This document shows, one piece after another, positions 39,202-51,299 of a DNA stretch of 64,000 nucleotides. This stretch comes from Batkoa obscura. Lineage: Eukaryota > Entomophthoromycota > Entomophthoromycetes > Entomophthorales > Batkoaceae. Under the pieces are notes generated by a model. It searched no databases. It was not told where the DNA came from and saw nothing but the letters and a program-made list of their open reading frames with translations. The translations under genes were made by a program, and so were the position numbers. How positions within the stretch are numbered: the stretch's first letter is position 1; each line of letters starts with the position of its first letter. The stretch is from the NCBI GenBank assembly GCA_030770535.1, contig JASVEC010000003.1:1-64000 (forward strand). Reading direction: 5' to 3'.

Positions 39202-39876
39202 ACGTTAGCATCCTGAAGTTTACCTTTTCAATAAATTTTTATATATAATAAGATGAATTAAATTTAATAACATTGTAAACACTTTTTATAATATAAGATT
39301 TGATATAGATTTTTTTTGTTTAAATGCACTTCAAACTGGAATTATTCTATTTTAACATAATTTGAAAATAAATTAAAACGATGATGTAATATAATTGATT
39401 TTAGGTTTCAAGCAACCAAGCGAACTACAACAATGATCAAAACCAAGTCTACACTTATTGATATTTTAATAAGAGGACATCTATCTATTATCATCAATGA
39501 TAGTAGGTATATGTTCTCTTGTATATGAATTATAATATAAAGATTTAAAGTAGTATCTTTACCAAAATAAAAGCTAAATTTATTTTAATGATGGGATTAA
39601 AAGTGATTTTTACAATAAGTTTAAGTTTTAAACTCTCTAATAGTTTTTACTAACGATAGTTAAATAAAATGTTATGATATGGGGATGTATTTTTTGTTTG
39701 AGAATTTTACTAACAATCTTTCCACTCAAATAACGCTTAAAAAATGGAAAAAGTAATGAAACCAAAAAAAACATCCTCATATAGCAATACAATGTTTGGC
39801 TTTAAGGTCAATACAACTATTGTAGAATTAAATACAGTATAACAATCAAAATAAAACCACTAGTAAAATTCTAAAT
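39202..39876. other. Intergenic with one MITE copy
   Basis: Between convergent genes; contains MITE copy D (39680-39779). No other feature. Confidence 0.45.
39680..39779 (+). mobile_element. MITE copy D
   Basis: Begins TGGGGATGTATTTTTTGTTT and ends AAAACATCCTCA with TA on both flanks. Core AAATAACGCTTAAAAAATGG is one change from the palindromic AGCGCT centre. Confidence 0.8.
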
Positions 39877-41013
<1,137 letters not shown>

Positions 41014-41242
41014 TATTAAAGTTAAAACGTAATTAAATTATATTTTTTTGAAATATATTTGAATTGTTAAACTTGCCAAATTTTAATTATGATTTTTATT
41101 TAATTGGTTATTACCAAAATCGCTCTAAGCATATTGAGGTTATAACATAACATATAAACTAGAATATTATATAATGTAAACAAGTAGAAAGGCATAATTA
41201 ATAAGCCAAAAGTTTATTTTTGCCTACAATAAATAAGACATC

Positions 41243-41980
41243 TTAATGACGCGCCACTGTTTGTACGTAATGGATTAATACTTTGGACAATAATTTTAAC
41301 GAATAAATTAAGCAACTAACTTTGACCACTTCTGTAGCAATATAAAGTAAATATGAAAAAGAACGCGATTGATTTTCACTAGCTGCGATATGATTATTAT
41401 TGATTCTACTGTAAGTTATAGTAGATTGAGAAGGGCTATCTGAGTCATTGGTAGAAGTAGGAGTAGGAGTAGGAGCAGCGGTATTATCTGGGATAACATT
41501 TGAAGCTATTAAGAACTGAGACCTATGTAATAAGGCAGGTAATAACCAACAGGTTTGTAAGAAGCCAACTAATACAATGGGTGATAAAATGGATAAATTC
41601 AAAGACTCCAACTCGTTGAATTTATAGGGTAATTGAAGCGTAGGCGTAGTCCACTGCATTTCTAACAAATGTAATAAAGTTATACTAATTAATATCTCAA
41701 ACTTATTAAATGTTGATAAAACATGTCGACTAATATCTAAGCTTATAATAGTTGTTAACGTTGGAGCTAAAGTCTTTATAAAGTTTTGTAATAAAGTGAT
41801 ACTTATTATACTTCCCAACCAAAAACTGGTTAATGAAAATAAAGCTAGTGTATGGCTTACCACTGTAAGTTCAGGGGTTAGCATCAATCGGATAAAATAG
41901 CTTATTACGGATAAAAACAATAGTGTATGAAAGCTTGATAGCGGGTTTATTATAAAGGAGGATATATCGCTCTTATTCAT
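41243..41980 (-). CDS. Multi-pass membrane protein of unknown function
   Basis: Intronless 245-residue protein starting at 41980. Several hydrophobic segments: FHTLLFLSVISYFIRLM, TLALFSLTSFWLGSIISITL, LISITLLHLLEM, LSILSPIVLVGFLQTCWLLP and a C-terminal helix around LLYIATEVVKVSCLIYSLKL. A Ser/Thr/Pro-rich loop (about 168-205, PTPTPTSTNDSDSPS) separates the last helix. The LLPALLHRSQFLIAS segment looks conserved in style but the family could not be named. It faces the kinesin gene head-to-head across 306 bp. Absence of introns is unusual here but shared with the receptor and CAP genes. Confidence 0.7.
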   Translation of the reverse strand: MNKSDISSFIINPLSSFHTLLFLSVISYFIRLMLTPELTVVSHTLALFSLTSFWLGSIISITLLQNFIKTLAPTLTTIISLDISRHVLSTFNKFEILISITLLHLLEMQWTTPTLQLPYKFNELESLNLSILSPIVLVGFLQTCWLLPALLHRSQFLIASNVIPDNTAAPTPTPTSTNDSDSPSQSTITYSRINNNHIAASENQSRSFSYLLYIATEVVKVSCLIYSLKLLSKVLIHYVQTVARH

Positions 41981-42286
41981 GATTTAATATACAACAGTTG
42001 ATTAAAAAGGAGCCAAATTGTGTATTTTTTGCATTTTAAACTAAGATGACGTTACAAAGTTCCTAAAAGTGAGGCAAATGAGATACAGCAAATTATAATT
42101 GATTATCTAAGTCAAAATCTAGAGTTAATTGGTCTCTTCGATCTACTTGAACTTACTCTGTTATAAATAAAATATTGACCTAATTTAAGCACAAAGCAAG
42201 TCATTAAAATTTGGGCTATTCTATCATTTTCAATTTTAAAATAAATAATAAGGATCATTAAGTAGACAATAAGCTTTGCAAAAGAG
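41981..42286. promoter_or_regulatory. Shared upstream region of membrane protein and kinesin genes
   Basis: 306 bp between divergent start codons; contains both promoters by position. A TGACGTTA (CRE-like) motif lies at about 42047-42054. No other factor site is evident. Confidence 0.4.
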
Positions 42287-45138
42287 ATGGATAAATTACG
42301 TAGAGCGGTATTATCGCCAACGCACAACGAAAAGGAGAGAACTGAAAATGTACGTGTTGGGATTCGATTAAAACCAACCAAAACTACAGAAAACTCTTCC
42401 CCTTGGGTATTTGAAGAACTTCCGCACACATTTCCAAAGATTCAATTGGACTCCAAGTACTGTGAAAGGTTTAAAAAGCCCAGTTTTTCTCAAATTTATG
42501 GTATTTATTACTAATAAATATATTGATTTGGCTAATTTCACCATTTTAGACCTTTGCTTTACAGGCTCGGATAATTTTGAGGTCTATTCAAAGTGCGGGA
42601 GAGATATTGTGTTGTAAGTCTAAATTTTTAATTGTAAGCTTTATTTAATTATAATGATAACTATACAGATCTGCTATGGAAGGTTATAATGGTAGCTTAA
42701 TTAAGTTTTTTGGTTGATTATTTATATTTGACAGGTACATTATTTGCTTATGGACAAACGAGTTCTGGAAAAACTTATGTAAGAAAAATTACTATTTTTT
42801 ATAGTACAAAACTGACCTGCTTTTATTCAACTTATTTTATATCCCAAAAATAGACGATGGTAATTAGAATTAATACTATATTTTTATAAAAATTAATCTA
42901 TTTAGACTGGTATTATTTGTTTAAAATAAAGTTATTATTTTTATTTAAAAATAATTAAGGTACTGAAGAAGAGCCTGGAATTATTCCTCAAGCTGTAGAT
43001 GATATTTTTAAATACATCAAAAGGGTATATTTGATTAATTTGGTTAATATAATTCCTAAATACTTCAACTATCATTATAGACTGGCGGAAGTAAAGAATA
43101 TCTTTTGAGAGTATCGTATATAGAGATCTATAATGAAACAATTAAAGATTTACTATCACCTGAAATGGGAGATTTAAGAGTACATGAAGACAAAATAGTA
43201 AATTTGAGTTTGACTTTCACTTTAAATATTGCTAATAAATTTAGAGAGGCGTTTATGTGGCTCCGTTGAAGGAGGAGATAGTAACAACGCCAAAACAAGT
43301 AATGAAAATTATTGATCGTGGAGAAGGTATATTTCAATTTGATGGCTGCTTTTTTATTCATTATTTTTAGCTAACAGGCACATTGCATCTAATGATTATC
43401 ATGAACATTCCTCAAGATCGCATACTTTATTTCAGATTGTAATTGGTTTATAAGCATTATAAAAGTAATTTAGTAATCAATTTTAAATTAGCTGATTGAA
43501 TGTCGAGATGATAGTCACTCTAAATTAAGCCTAAACAAAAGGCATGTATTGGGCTTTCATAAAAAACAGCAGGGCGGTGTCAAATTCTCCCAGCTTGTAA
43601 GGCTTTATTTATTGAACCACGCTATTACTAACCCATCTTGTTAGAACTTAATTGATTTGGCAGGATCTGAAAAAAATAGCACCGATGGAGAGAGACGCAA
43701 AGAAGCGGCCTTTATAAACAAAAGTCTATTAACTTTAGGCTCAGTCATATCCAAGATTGCTGATGGCAAAGTAGGACATATCCCATATCGAGATTCTAAA
43801 TTAACTAGAGTTTTACAAAGTGCATTAAGTGGGAACTCTAGAATTGGGGTTATTTGTACTATTAATTCTGCAGGAACTTATGTTGAAGAAAGTTTAAGTA
43901 CCTTAAAATTTGGAGCAAGAATCAAAACGATAACAATTAAGGCTCAAAAGAACCCAATCAAAGACGGGAAAGCGTTGATTCAAAAATACCAAAGCGAGAT
44001 TAATGATTTGAAGATAAAATTAGTTGATACAAATACTACTATTGAGAAAAGTCAATCTGAAGAATTAGAACAACTCAGACAAAAGAACCAACAGTATGAA
44101 GGGGAATTGCTAGAACTCAATTTAGCCAGAACAGCATATAAAGAAAGAATTGATCATCTTACTAAATTAATATTAACATCCACATCAATGGAAGATAAAG
44201 TATTTAAACGCTCAAGACCACTTTCAGTACATATCTCTCAAAAAGAAAAAGGATTCTTTAGTCAACGATTAAGTTTTATGGGGAAACAAAAGGATCGTAA
44301 TGAACGATTAGATTGGGTATTAGAAGACCTAAAATTTAAGAATCGATACATCCAAGCGCTTGAAACATTATTAGATTCACTTGATAATGAATCTGGGATT
44401 TATGAAGACCCAACAGTTATTTATAAAAAATACCAAAATATTTTGAACAACAAAAATGCATGGGAAGAAGACAATCATTCCCAATCTCAACAGCAAGCCA
44501 AAGCTATTGAAGAGAAAGTTAGTACTACTTTAGGTAGAGTAGCCTCGTTAAGATTATCAAGACAATTTTCACGTACAGAATCAGATATATTATCTACCTT
44601 AAATTTACCAAGGACTTTACCATTTGACCCAACAAGAGAATCAAGTCAAAGAGGTTCTGAAAAATCACCTTCAAATGACTCATTTTATACACCTGTAAAC
44701 CAAGGTGAGATAAATGAGACAAATAATAAATCAGAAATTGTAGAAATGGAAGAAATTATTGAAGATCAAAATAGGGTTATATTGGAGCTTGAGCAAGAAC
44801 GTAAAGTACAATCAAAACAAGTTACAGATTTAAAGGATAAAGTGAAGAGATTGGAATTGTTATTATTTAAGAAGGCAGAGATTGAAGCTGCATCAAACAA
44901 TTTAAAGAGTGATGAGAATACGTTTGCACAACGCAGGGTGACAGAGCTTGAACAAGCCTTAGAACAAGAAAGAGAGTGGAGGAAGAAATATCTTTTATTA
45001 AATTCAAAAGATGCTATGGAGGGTTTGGAATCACTAAGTTTAAATGAAGATGCCCTCAAATCTTCATCCCCTATTCCACCCCCCAGATTAAGGCCACCTA
45101 ATAGTCTAAGGACTGAATCGCCTTCCTCTACCTATTAA
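42287..45138 (+). CDS. Kinesin motor protein, kinesin-7 (CENP-E/Kip2)-like
   Basis: Microtubule motor of roughly 800 residues. The N-terminal motor starts after a short extension: VRVGIRLKPTK, then DNFEVYSKCGRDIVL, the P-loop GTLFAYGQTSSGKTY, TMTGTEEEPGIIPQAVDDIF, YIEIYNETIKDLLSP, HSSRSHTLFQ (switch I) and LIDLAGSEKN (switch II), HIPYRDSKLTRVLQSALSGN and the neck. The TM and TG of TMTG come from exons of 6 nt (42854-42859) and 4 nt (42906-42909); without them frame is lost. Exon 1 ends IYG at a GTATTT donor. The tail has coiled coils (about 100 residues after the motor and near the end, EQALEQEREW) and a Pro-rich C-terminus PIPPPRLRPP. Kinesin-7 assignment is from motor motifs and remains provisional. 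Confidence 0.88.
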
Positions 45139-45798
45139 TTAAAGTAATAGTCATTTTTGTTACTTTGAGTTTATATTTAATCGGTTCCGTTTATCTGAAG
45201 TAAACCAGTTTAGTATTTTTATAAATTTGATTTTAAAAATACAGTTATTTTCGATTTTAAACTTGTTTTTTTTTTATAGAATGATACAAATTATAAATAT
45301 TACCATTTGAAGTTTTATATTTTATAATGTAATTATATTAAATATGTAGTATAAAATCTCTGAAAAATAAGTTGTTACATTAATAAATGAATTCACAAAA
45401 TATAATACTATATTATTAAGTCTAAAATTTAATTATATTATATCCATTAATGTACTTATAAGCTTTTACTGTCATTGTAATGCTAATTTTTATTATATTA
45501 TTATTCATTTTAATATTATTTCAAGATTTAATTTATCCAATCAATTAAAGTTCATTTTTAGTCAAATCTTTAGTAATAGCCAGATAATTTGCTAGTACTC
45601 AAGTAAAAAAGGTCTCTCTTTTACAAAAACAGTAGATAAGGTATGTCATATACTCTTAATTATTCAGTTAAATAAAACACATCCATCGGAGAATATTAAA
45701 TATAATGATATAACAAATGATCACTAATGTTATAATTGAATTGTTATGAAACTATTATTAAAGAAATATATTTATCAAATTATATAGCTAATTGAGCC
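45139..45798. other. Intergenic
   Basis: 660 bp AT-rich; promoter of the eL29 gene by position. Nothing else recognised. Confidence 0.45.
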
Positions 45799-46083
45799 AT
45801 GTCTAAGTCTAAGAATCATACCAATCACAATCAAAGTAAATTTTAAATTTCGCATTTTAAAACATTATATTTATTAAATTAAATAGACCGTAAGGCTCAT
45901 CGTAACGGTATCAAAAAGCCAAAGACTTTCCGTTATTCTTCTAACCGCGGTGTAAGTTTATTTATTTAATGTATGCTTTTTATACTCATCATAATTCAGG
46001 TTGATTCCAAATTCATCCGTAACCAACGTTTTGCCAAAAAGGGTACTTTCACTGCTCTCAAAGCAGCTACTGCCCAACAATAA
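45799..46083 (+). CDS. RPL29: Cytosolic 60S ribosomal protein eL29
   Basis: Very small basic ribosomal protein. Three exons join to 61 residues: MSKSKNHTNHNQ, then NRKAHRNGIKKPKTFRYSS with NRG, then VDSKFIRNQRFAKKGTFTAL ending AATAQQ. This is the complete family pattern. Codon usage is C-ending and strongly biased like uL15 and SHMT. Confidence 0.94.
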
Positions 46084-46790
46084 ATAAAACATAATTTAAG
46101 GGTTTAATTAAATATTAAAAAGTTTTATTCTTGTGTTCAGTTCGATGGTAATTGTTTAATTTTTATTTACTTAATAGTAGGAATGGATAGTTGAAGCGAA
46201 GTATAAAGATAATGTTTTTAGATTTATGCATAAAGAGGAGTGGATAGAGTTATTAAGTTAGAAAGGCAGTACAAAGTAATGTAACGAAACATTAATATAA
46301 ATGCACTAATAGAGACTTTTATTATAAGCGAAATATTACAACTGAATGTTGATTTAAACGACTTGAAAAGGATGAAATACTTAAATGGTATTAAATTAAA
46401 GACTTGTCAAACGCGTCATAATAAAATGTTTTGCTTTTCAAATATTAGTTCAGTTTACTATCAAATTTAGAATATATTTTTTGCTTTATTAATCGATTTT
46501 TTTAGTAGATATTAATATATTACCATTATTAATTACTGTTTTTTTTTGAAATTATTAGACATCTCTATTTATATACAGATAGTATTATCCATTACCAATA
46601 CATAATTATTTTATACCAGTATTAGTAGAATTATATTTTTAAACTTTTAATTAACAAGCATAATTGTAGTTCTAAATATAGTAACTCCTATAATTTCAAA
46701 AAATTATAAAATCTAAAATGACATAGAATTTTCTAGACTTGTTTGAAAGTAATAAAGTTAGATTAAACTCAAAAAAGACGATACAACACA
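46084..46790. other. Intergenic
   Basis: 707 bp AT-rich; no gene or repeat seen. Confidence 0.45.
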
Positions 46791-47977
46791 ATGGTAATCT
46801 GTACAAGACGAGGCTGCGGGAAAGAAATCAAAGAAGATAATGAGAAAGAGTCATGTGTGTATCACACCGGTAAACCAGTTTTTCATGAGGGGTTAAAGGG
46901 CTGGAGTTGCTGTAATAAAAGAGAAACGGATTTTGACATGTTTTTAAAGATCCCAGGATGTAGTGTAGGAAGCCACTCAACTGAGGTTGATTTGGAAAGT
47001 AAAGAGTATTATGTTAAGCCCGTAGAGCAAAAAGAGGAAACTAGCAGCCCTAACGTAGCTTTTGATTTAAAACAGGTTTCAGAAGCGTTGCCTCAAGTTA
47101 ATATCATCTCAAAAGAAGAGAGAAAGGAAAAGGCGAAAGAGTTGGAAACAATTGAAATCAACAAAGAGGATGACACTGATAAAGAAGTTAAAGCTGGTAC
47201 CTTATGTAAAAGACGAGGATGTGGACACAAATTTGTTGATAATAAGGTATCAAGAGGAAAAGACGAAGACTCAAATTGTTATTTCCATCCGGGATTACCT
47301 ATCTTCCATGAAGGGTCTAAAGGTTACTCCTGCTGCAAAAGAAAAGTGTTGGAGTTTGACGAGTTTTTAAAAATTAAAGGGTGTGTTCAAAGAAAACACG
47401 TTTTTATCGAAAAAATTAATCCACTTGAAAATAAGGTAATCTAAGTTCAACCAAAGTTACTAATACTAATGATATTTTAGGGTGGTGAATTATTAAAATC
47501 AGATTGTAGATTCGACTGGTATCAGTCACCTTCTCAAGTCATCTTATCTATTTTTGCAAAGAAGATAGATAAAGAAGAAAGCACAATTATATTTAATAAA
47601 GATAAGGTAAAAGAACCCAATATGTATATAAAATAATCTAATCAATATAATTAGCTAACCATAAAAATAAAATTCCAAGGCAACAAACTATTTGAAAAGG
47701 AGTTTGAGCTATTCCAGGTAATCATTTATTATCACATACCAATGGTAAATTAAGCAATATTATTGTTAGTCAATTCAGCCTGAAAACTGTAGTTATGAAG
47801 TTTTATCTACTAAAGTAGAAATTATTTTAGCTAAAGGTAATTAATGATACAATGTTATAAACTAATAAGCTGATATTTTTAATAGATAACAACATGTCTT
47901 GGGCATGTTTAGAAAGAACAGATAACATTTCTACTTGGACTACGTTTGGTTCTAATGATTCACCTTTAAATAAATAA
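46791..47977 (+). CDS. CHORD-CS protein (CHORDC1/RAR1-like HSP90 co-chaperone)
   Basis: Zinc-binding protein with two CHORD domains and a CS (p23-like) domain that works with HSP90 and SGT1. CHORD-I (about 4-60): CTRRGCGKEI, VFHEGLKGWSCCNKRETDFD, FLKIPGCSVGSH. CHORD-II (about 140-205): CKRRGCGHKF, CYFHPGLPIFHEGSKGYSCC, EFDEFLKIKGCVQRKH. The Cys/His ligands are all present. Later short exons give the CS domain: DCRFDWYQSPSQVILSIFAK, LTIKIKFQGNKLFEKEFELF, CSYEVLSTKVEIILAK and SWACLERTDN. Two CHORDs plus CS is the metazoan/fungal architecture; yeast lacks this gene. Confidence 0.94.
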
Positions 47978-48024
47978 ACAAATAAATAAATTAAAAAAAA
48001 CTTAATCTATTAATACTCTATATT

Positions 48025-49015
48025 TTATTTTAATACATGATCAGATAAACTATTTAACCATCTCATATATTCATTCTGTTCTTTGAATGAGATGTAATCT
48101 CTAATAAACTTAGCCATATTATGATCAATGCCTCTAGCTTCTAAATAATCTTCAAAGCCCGATTTGAGCTCCTAAATAAAAAAAATTAATACTTTTAATG
48201 GGACTTGGGCTAATACAATTACTTCATGTAATACTTCAAAAGGTACACCCACCAACCTTGAATTAAGATGGATTTGTTTGATTGCTTGAATGGGCTGGAC
48301 CTCTTGATTTTCAAACCTCTTTATTTGAATAAATCCAAAAAAACCATCAGATACAATACTGTCGAATAAAATACTACCCTTTTTTAACTAATTTTAAAGT
48401 TTAGTTTGATATATAAAACAAGGTCACTGTTTACTTTTGAGATGATAATATGACACTTGATTGGAAACTCATCAAACTAAAAACGAGTTAATATTGATAA
48501 AAATAAACTAAAACTTATACTTTTGAAAACAATTTAATATCAGTAACATTACTAGTTTGAATAGGCGGCATATTAATATCCGCTATTGAAAAGCGAATAA
48601 TAATATCTCTAATTTCATGTTTATTAAATCTAATAATATTGGACTTTAAATTTTATTACTCTTTTTCATTGTATTTTTTGTGCAATTCAACCAAGCTCCC
48701 ACCTTCTTCTTGTTTTAACTATAATATAGTTGAATAAATTACATTATATTATATCATATTGTTTAATTATTATTACCTCATACCCGCTTCGCTGTAAATA
48801 AATAGGTAATTCTGGGTTGACTTCCCCTTTGTTTTTTAGCTCAAACTCAAACTCATTATTTAAATAAGTTGATAAGTCTTTGTTTAATACTAATTTAATT
48901 GATTAATATATTATTATCTCATAATATTGATATTGCAGTTACATGTTTTTGTTGTAGAATAAAATCTATTGTTAATTATTAATTTAGTTGATCTTTGAAA
49001 TAATTTAGCAAACAT
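48025..49015 (-). CDS. MAM33: Mitochondrial acidic matrix protein Mam33 (p32/gC1qBP family)
   Basis: Doughnut-shaped trimer of the mitochondrial matrix linked to mitoribosome assembly and respiration. The start MFAKLFQRSTKLIINNRFYS at 49015 is a mitochondrial presequence. Following exons give LLNKDLSTYLNNEFEFELKN, FNKHEIRDIIIRFSIADINM, FDEFPIKCHIIIS, KGSILFDSIVSDGFFGFIQI and the C-terminal helices LKSGFEDYLEARGID and ISFKEQNEYMRWLNSLSDHV, the strongest family signature. Six or so introns. The gene stands head-to-head with DNMT2, start codons only 58 bp apart. Confidence 0.9.
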
Positions 49016-49073
49016 TTTAAAATTATTAAAAATTAAAATTATTTTTATTTTTTATATTTTTTGTTTTTAAAAA
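49016..49073. promoter_or_regulatory. Compact 58-bp shared promoter, MAM33/DNMT2
   Basis: Only 58 bp of almost pure A/T separate the two divergent ATGs, so both transcripts must start in or beyond it. The start codons are fixed by family-conserved N-termini. Confidence 0.6.
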
Positions 49074-50586
49074 ATGACTTCAAATCAAACGTATAATGTA
49101 TTAGAATTGTTTAGCGGAATAGGTAATAGAATAAGCATAAATTAATTTGTACATAACATAGCTTTATAATAGGTGGGATGGTAACTACAATATAGTGTGT
49201 TATAATAAACTAAGCTAAATATAAAAAGCATTATGCTCTAAACGAAACAATATTCTCCAAAAGGATTAATGAGATAACAGCAATGGATATTAATGATATA
49301 GGGAATAAAGTATATGAATATAATTTTAAGAAAAAACCAAAAGCAGTAATAATAACTTTAATTTTCATTAATTAAAAAAAGAGGTTGATAAGGTTATAGA
49401 CAAACTTAGATAGTATGAATGCAAGTAAATACAACCGCTATAAACCAGATATAATATTAATGTCCCCACCATGTCAACCATATACAAGAACTGGTAACCA
49501 GTTAAATTTAAAAGATAAGAGAAGTATTTCTTTTATTTCATTTTTAAATTCGTTATCCGAAATGAATAGTTTAAACTATTTTTTATTAGAAAATGTGTAT
49601 GGGTTTGAAGTAAGTTTTTTATTGAAAAAAAATATTTAATTGTAATGTTTTATAGCGCTCAGAAAGCCGACAAGTATTAGTTGAAAAATGTTTGGAAGCT
49701 GGGTTTCAATATCAAGAATTTTTAATTAATCCAATGGACTTAAATATACCCAATTCAAGATTAAGATATTATTTTATAGTAAGTTTTTTTTAACTCTTTT
49801 TTATGCATTAAAAAGAAATAGGCAAAAAGGGAAAATGTAGGAAACTTCAAGATAGTTCAAATGAACAAGAGACTATTTTGTAGTAAAAAGACAATGATTG
49901 TTGATACTGAAAACAATAATTTATTACCATTAACTTTAGATGAGAAAGAGTTAGTTAATGAAATTTATAAAGTTTTATTTGACATTGATGCTACTCAAAT
50001 GAATTGTGGTACCACTACGTTAGCTGAATTTTTAGGTGATTCTGTTTTTGATACCAAATTATTTGAAGATTATTCAGTACCTGAAAAAGTAATATTATCA
50101 AATTTCACTACAGTTGTTTCTTTTATATAAATTTTTATTAGATAATTGAGAAATATCTTAATGTTTATGGTAATTCTAATCCAATTTAAAAAACACTTAT
50201 AATTGGATAGATATTGTGGAGCCACATTCTGTTGGAACCTGTTGTTTTACAAAAGGTAAATTAATATCTTTGTATTGATTTATTTTTAATAATAATTTAG
50301 GTTATACTAAATATGCCCAAGGAACGGGATCAATACTTAAATTAGACATTAAAGTAAGCTATAAATTTATTAAATAGAGTCACTAATAAATTAATGTAAG
50401 GATGGAAAAGTAACACGTTATCGATACTTTACTGAATATGAAATAGCCAAACTAATGGGTTTCCCAGTAATGAAAAATAAGTTTCAATTTCCATCGGAAG
50501 TAAGTTTAAAGAATCGATATAAATTATTAGGAAATTCTTTAAATGTACTTGTTGTTTCTCGTTTAATTAACTATATGTTAAATTGA
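49074..50586 (+). CDS. TRDMT1: tRNA (cytosine-38-C5) methyltransferase DNMT2
   Basis: SAM-dependent methyltransferase of tRNA-Asp C38. Motif I is VLELFSGIGGMHYALNET; its GGM is provided by an 8-nt exon (49173-49180) between two introns. Motif IV is LMSPPCQPYTR with the catalytic cysteine, motif VI NYFLLENVYGFE, motif VIII LNIPNSRLRYYF. The diagnostic DNMT2 CFT tripeptide is seen in TCCFTKGYTKYAQGTGS, and motifs IX-X in EIAKLMGFPVM and RYKLLGNSLNVLVVSRL. The protein ends at 50586. Complete and apparently active. No other cytosine methyltransferase is in the window. Confidence 0.94.
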
Positions 50587-50689
50587 AATAAAAATAGATT
50601 TAGATATTAAAGTTAGTTTGTTTTAAAAGAAAATATTTCATTATAATTTTGGTAAACAAAAAAACTAGTTTTATACTGCAAAATCAAAT

Positions 50690-50759
50690 GCGTACACTGG
50701 GAATCGAACCCAGGCCACTTCTTTGGAAGAGAAGTATTCTACCTCTATACTATGTACGC
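50690..50759 (-). tRNA. tRNA-Gly (UCC anticodon)
   Basis: A 70-nt cloverleaf on the minus strand: acceptor GCGTACA pairs with TGTACGC, the T-arm is CTGGG/CCCAG around TTCGAAT, and the anticodon stem CTTCT/AGAAG encloses loop CTTCCAA with anticodon TCC. No intron. Confidence 0.93.
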
Positions 50760-50797
50760 TGTTCAGATAGTATAGATTTTTTCAGTTTACTAATAAA

Positions 50798-50897
50798 TGG
50801 AAATGTATTTTTATGTTTAAGAATTTTACTAACAATTTTTCCGCTCAAATAGCGATTAGAAAATGCAAAAAGTAATGAAGCAAAAAAAACACCTTCA
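50798..50897 (+). mobile_element. MITE copy E
   Basis: Begins TGGAAATGTATTTTTATG, core TTTTTCCGCTCAAATAGCGA, ends AAAAACACCTTCA. Both flanks are AA, matching a 2-bp target duplication at a non-TA site or a mutated one. It lies 38 bp from the tRNA-Gly gene. Confidence 0.75.
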
Positions 50898-50900
50898 AAT

Positions 50901-51299
50901 GTTCTCACACTTTGTAGCTCAATTTATTTTATGTAAGCTATCTGGATACTTGACAGGGTTGAATATGTAAACTTTGATTTGAAAAGCAATGTCTTATCCA
51001 TTGGACTTTGTGGACCATTTTATAATTGGATATTTGATGGTTTTTAATAATCATTAAATAGTATATAAATCCTTAAATATGAGGTGATGTCTTTGGGATT
51101 GTTATCTTTTTTTTTTAAAATGTTGGAACCAAAGAACAAATGTCTATATTAATTTATAAAATAATAAAAGAGGATAGATATTTGTCCATTTTTTAACAAT
51201 AAAATTGTTCAATTCATTTGCTAAATTTTATAAAGTTCAATTAGAAATCAACAAAGCCAATTGACTTAATCACTATAATATATTTATTGATAGTTTAAT
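50901..51299. other. Intergenic with tRNA-like relic
   Basis: Apart from the tRNA-like stretch at 50957-51017 this AT-rich gap shows nothing. Confidence 0.4.
50957..51017 (-). pseudogene. tRNA-like relic
   Basis: On the minus strand TCCAATGGATAAGACATTG resembles a D-arm/A-box as in tRNA-Arg, and downstream TATTCAACCCTGTC resembles a T-loop/B-box. The anticodon arm (TTGCTTTTCAAATCAA) pairs poorly and no good acceptor stem is found. A decayed tRNA gene is one reading; chance similarity is possible. Confidence 0.3.

Noticed and set aside
44766-45059. 97-codon minus-strand frame
   Set aside because: Antisense shadow of the kinesin coiled-coil tail.
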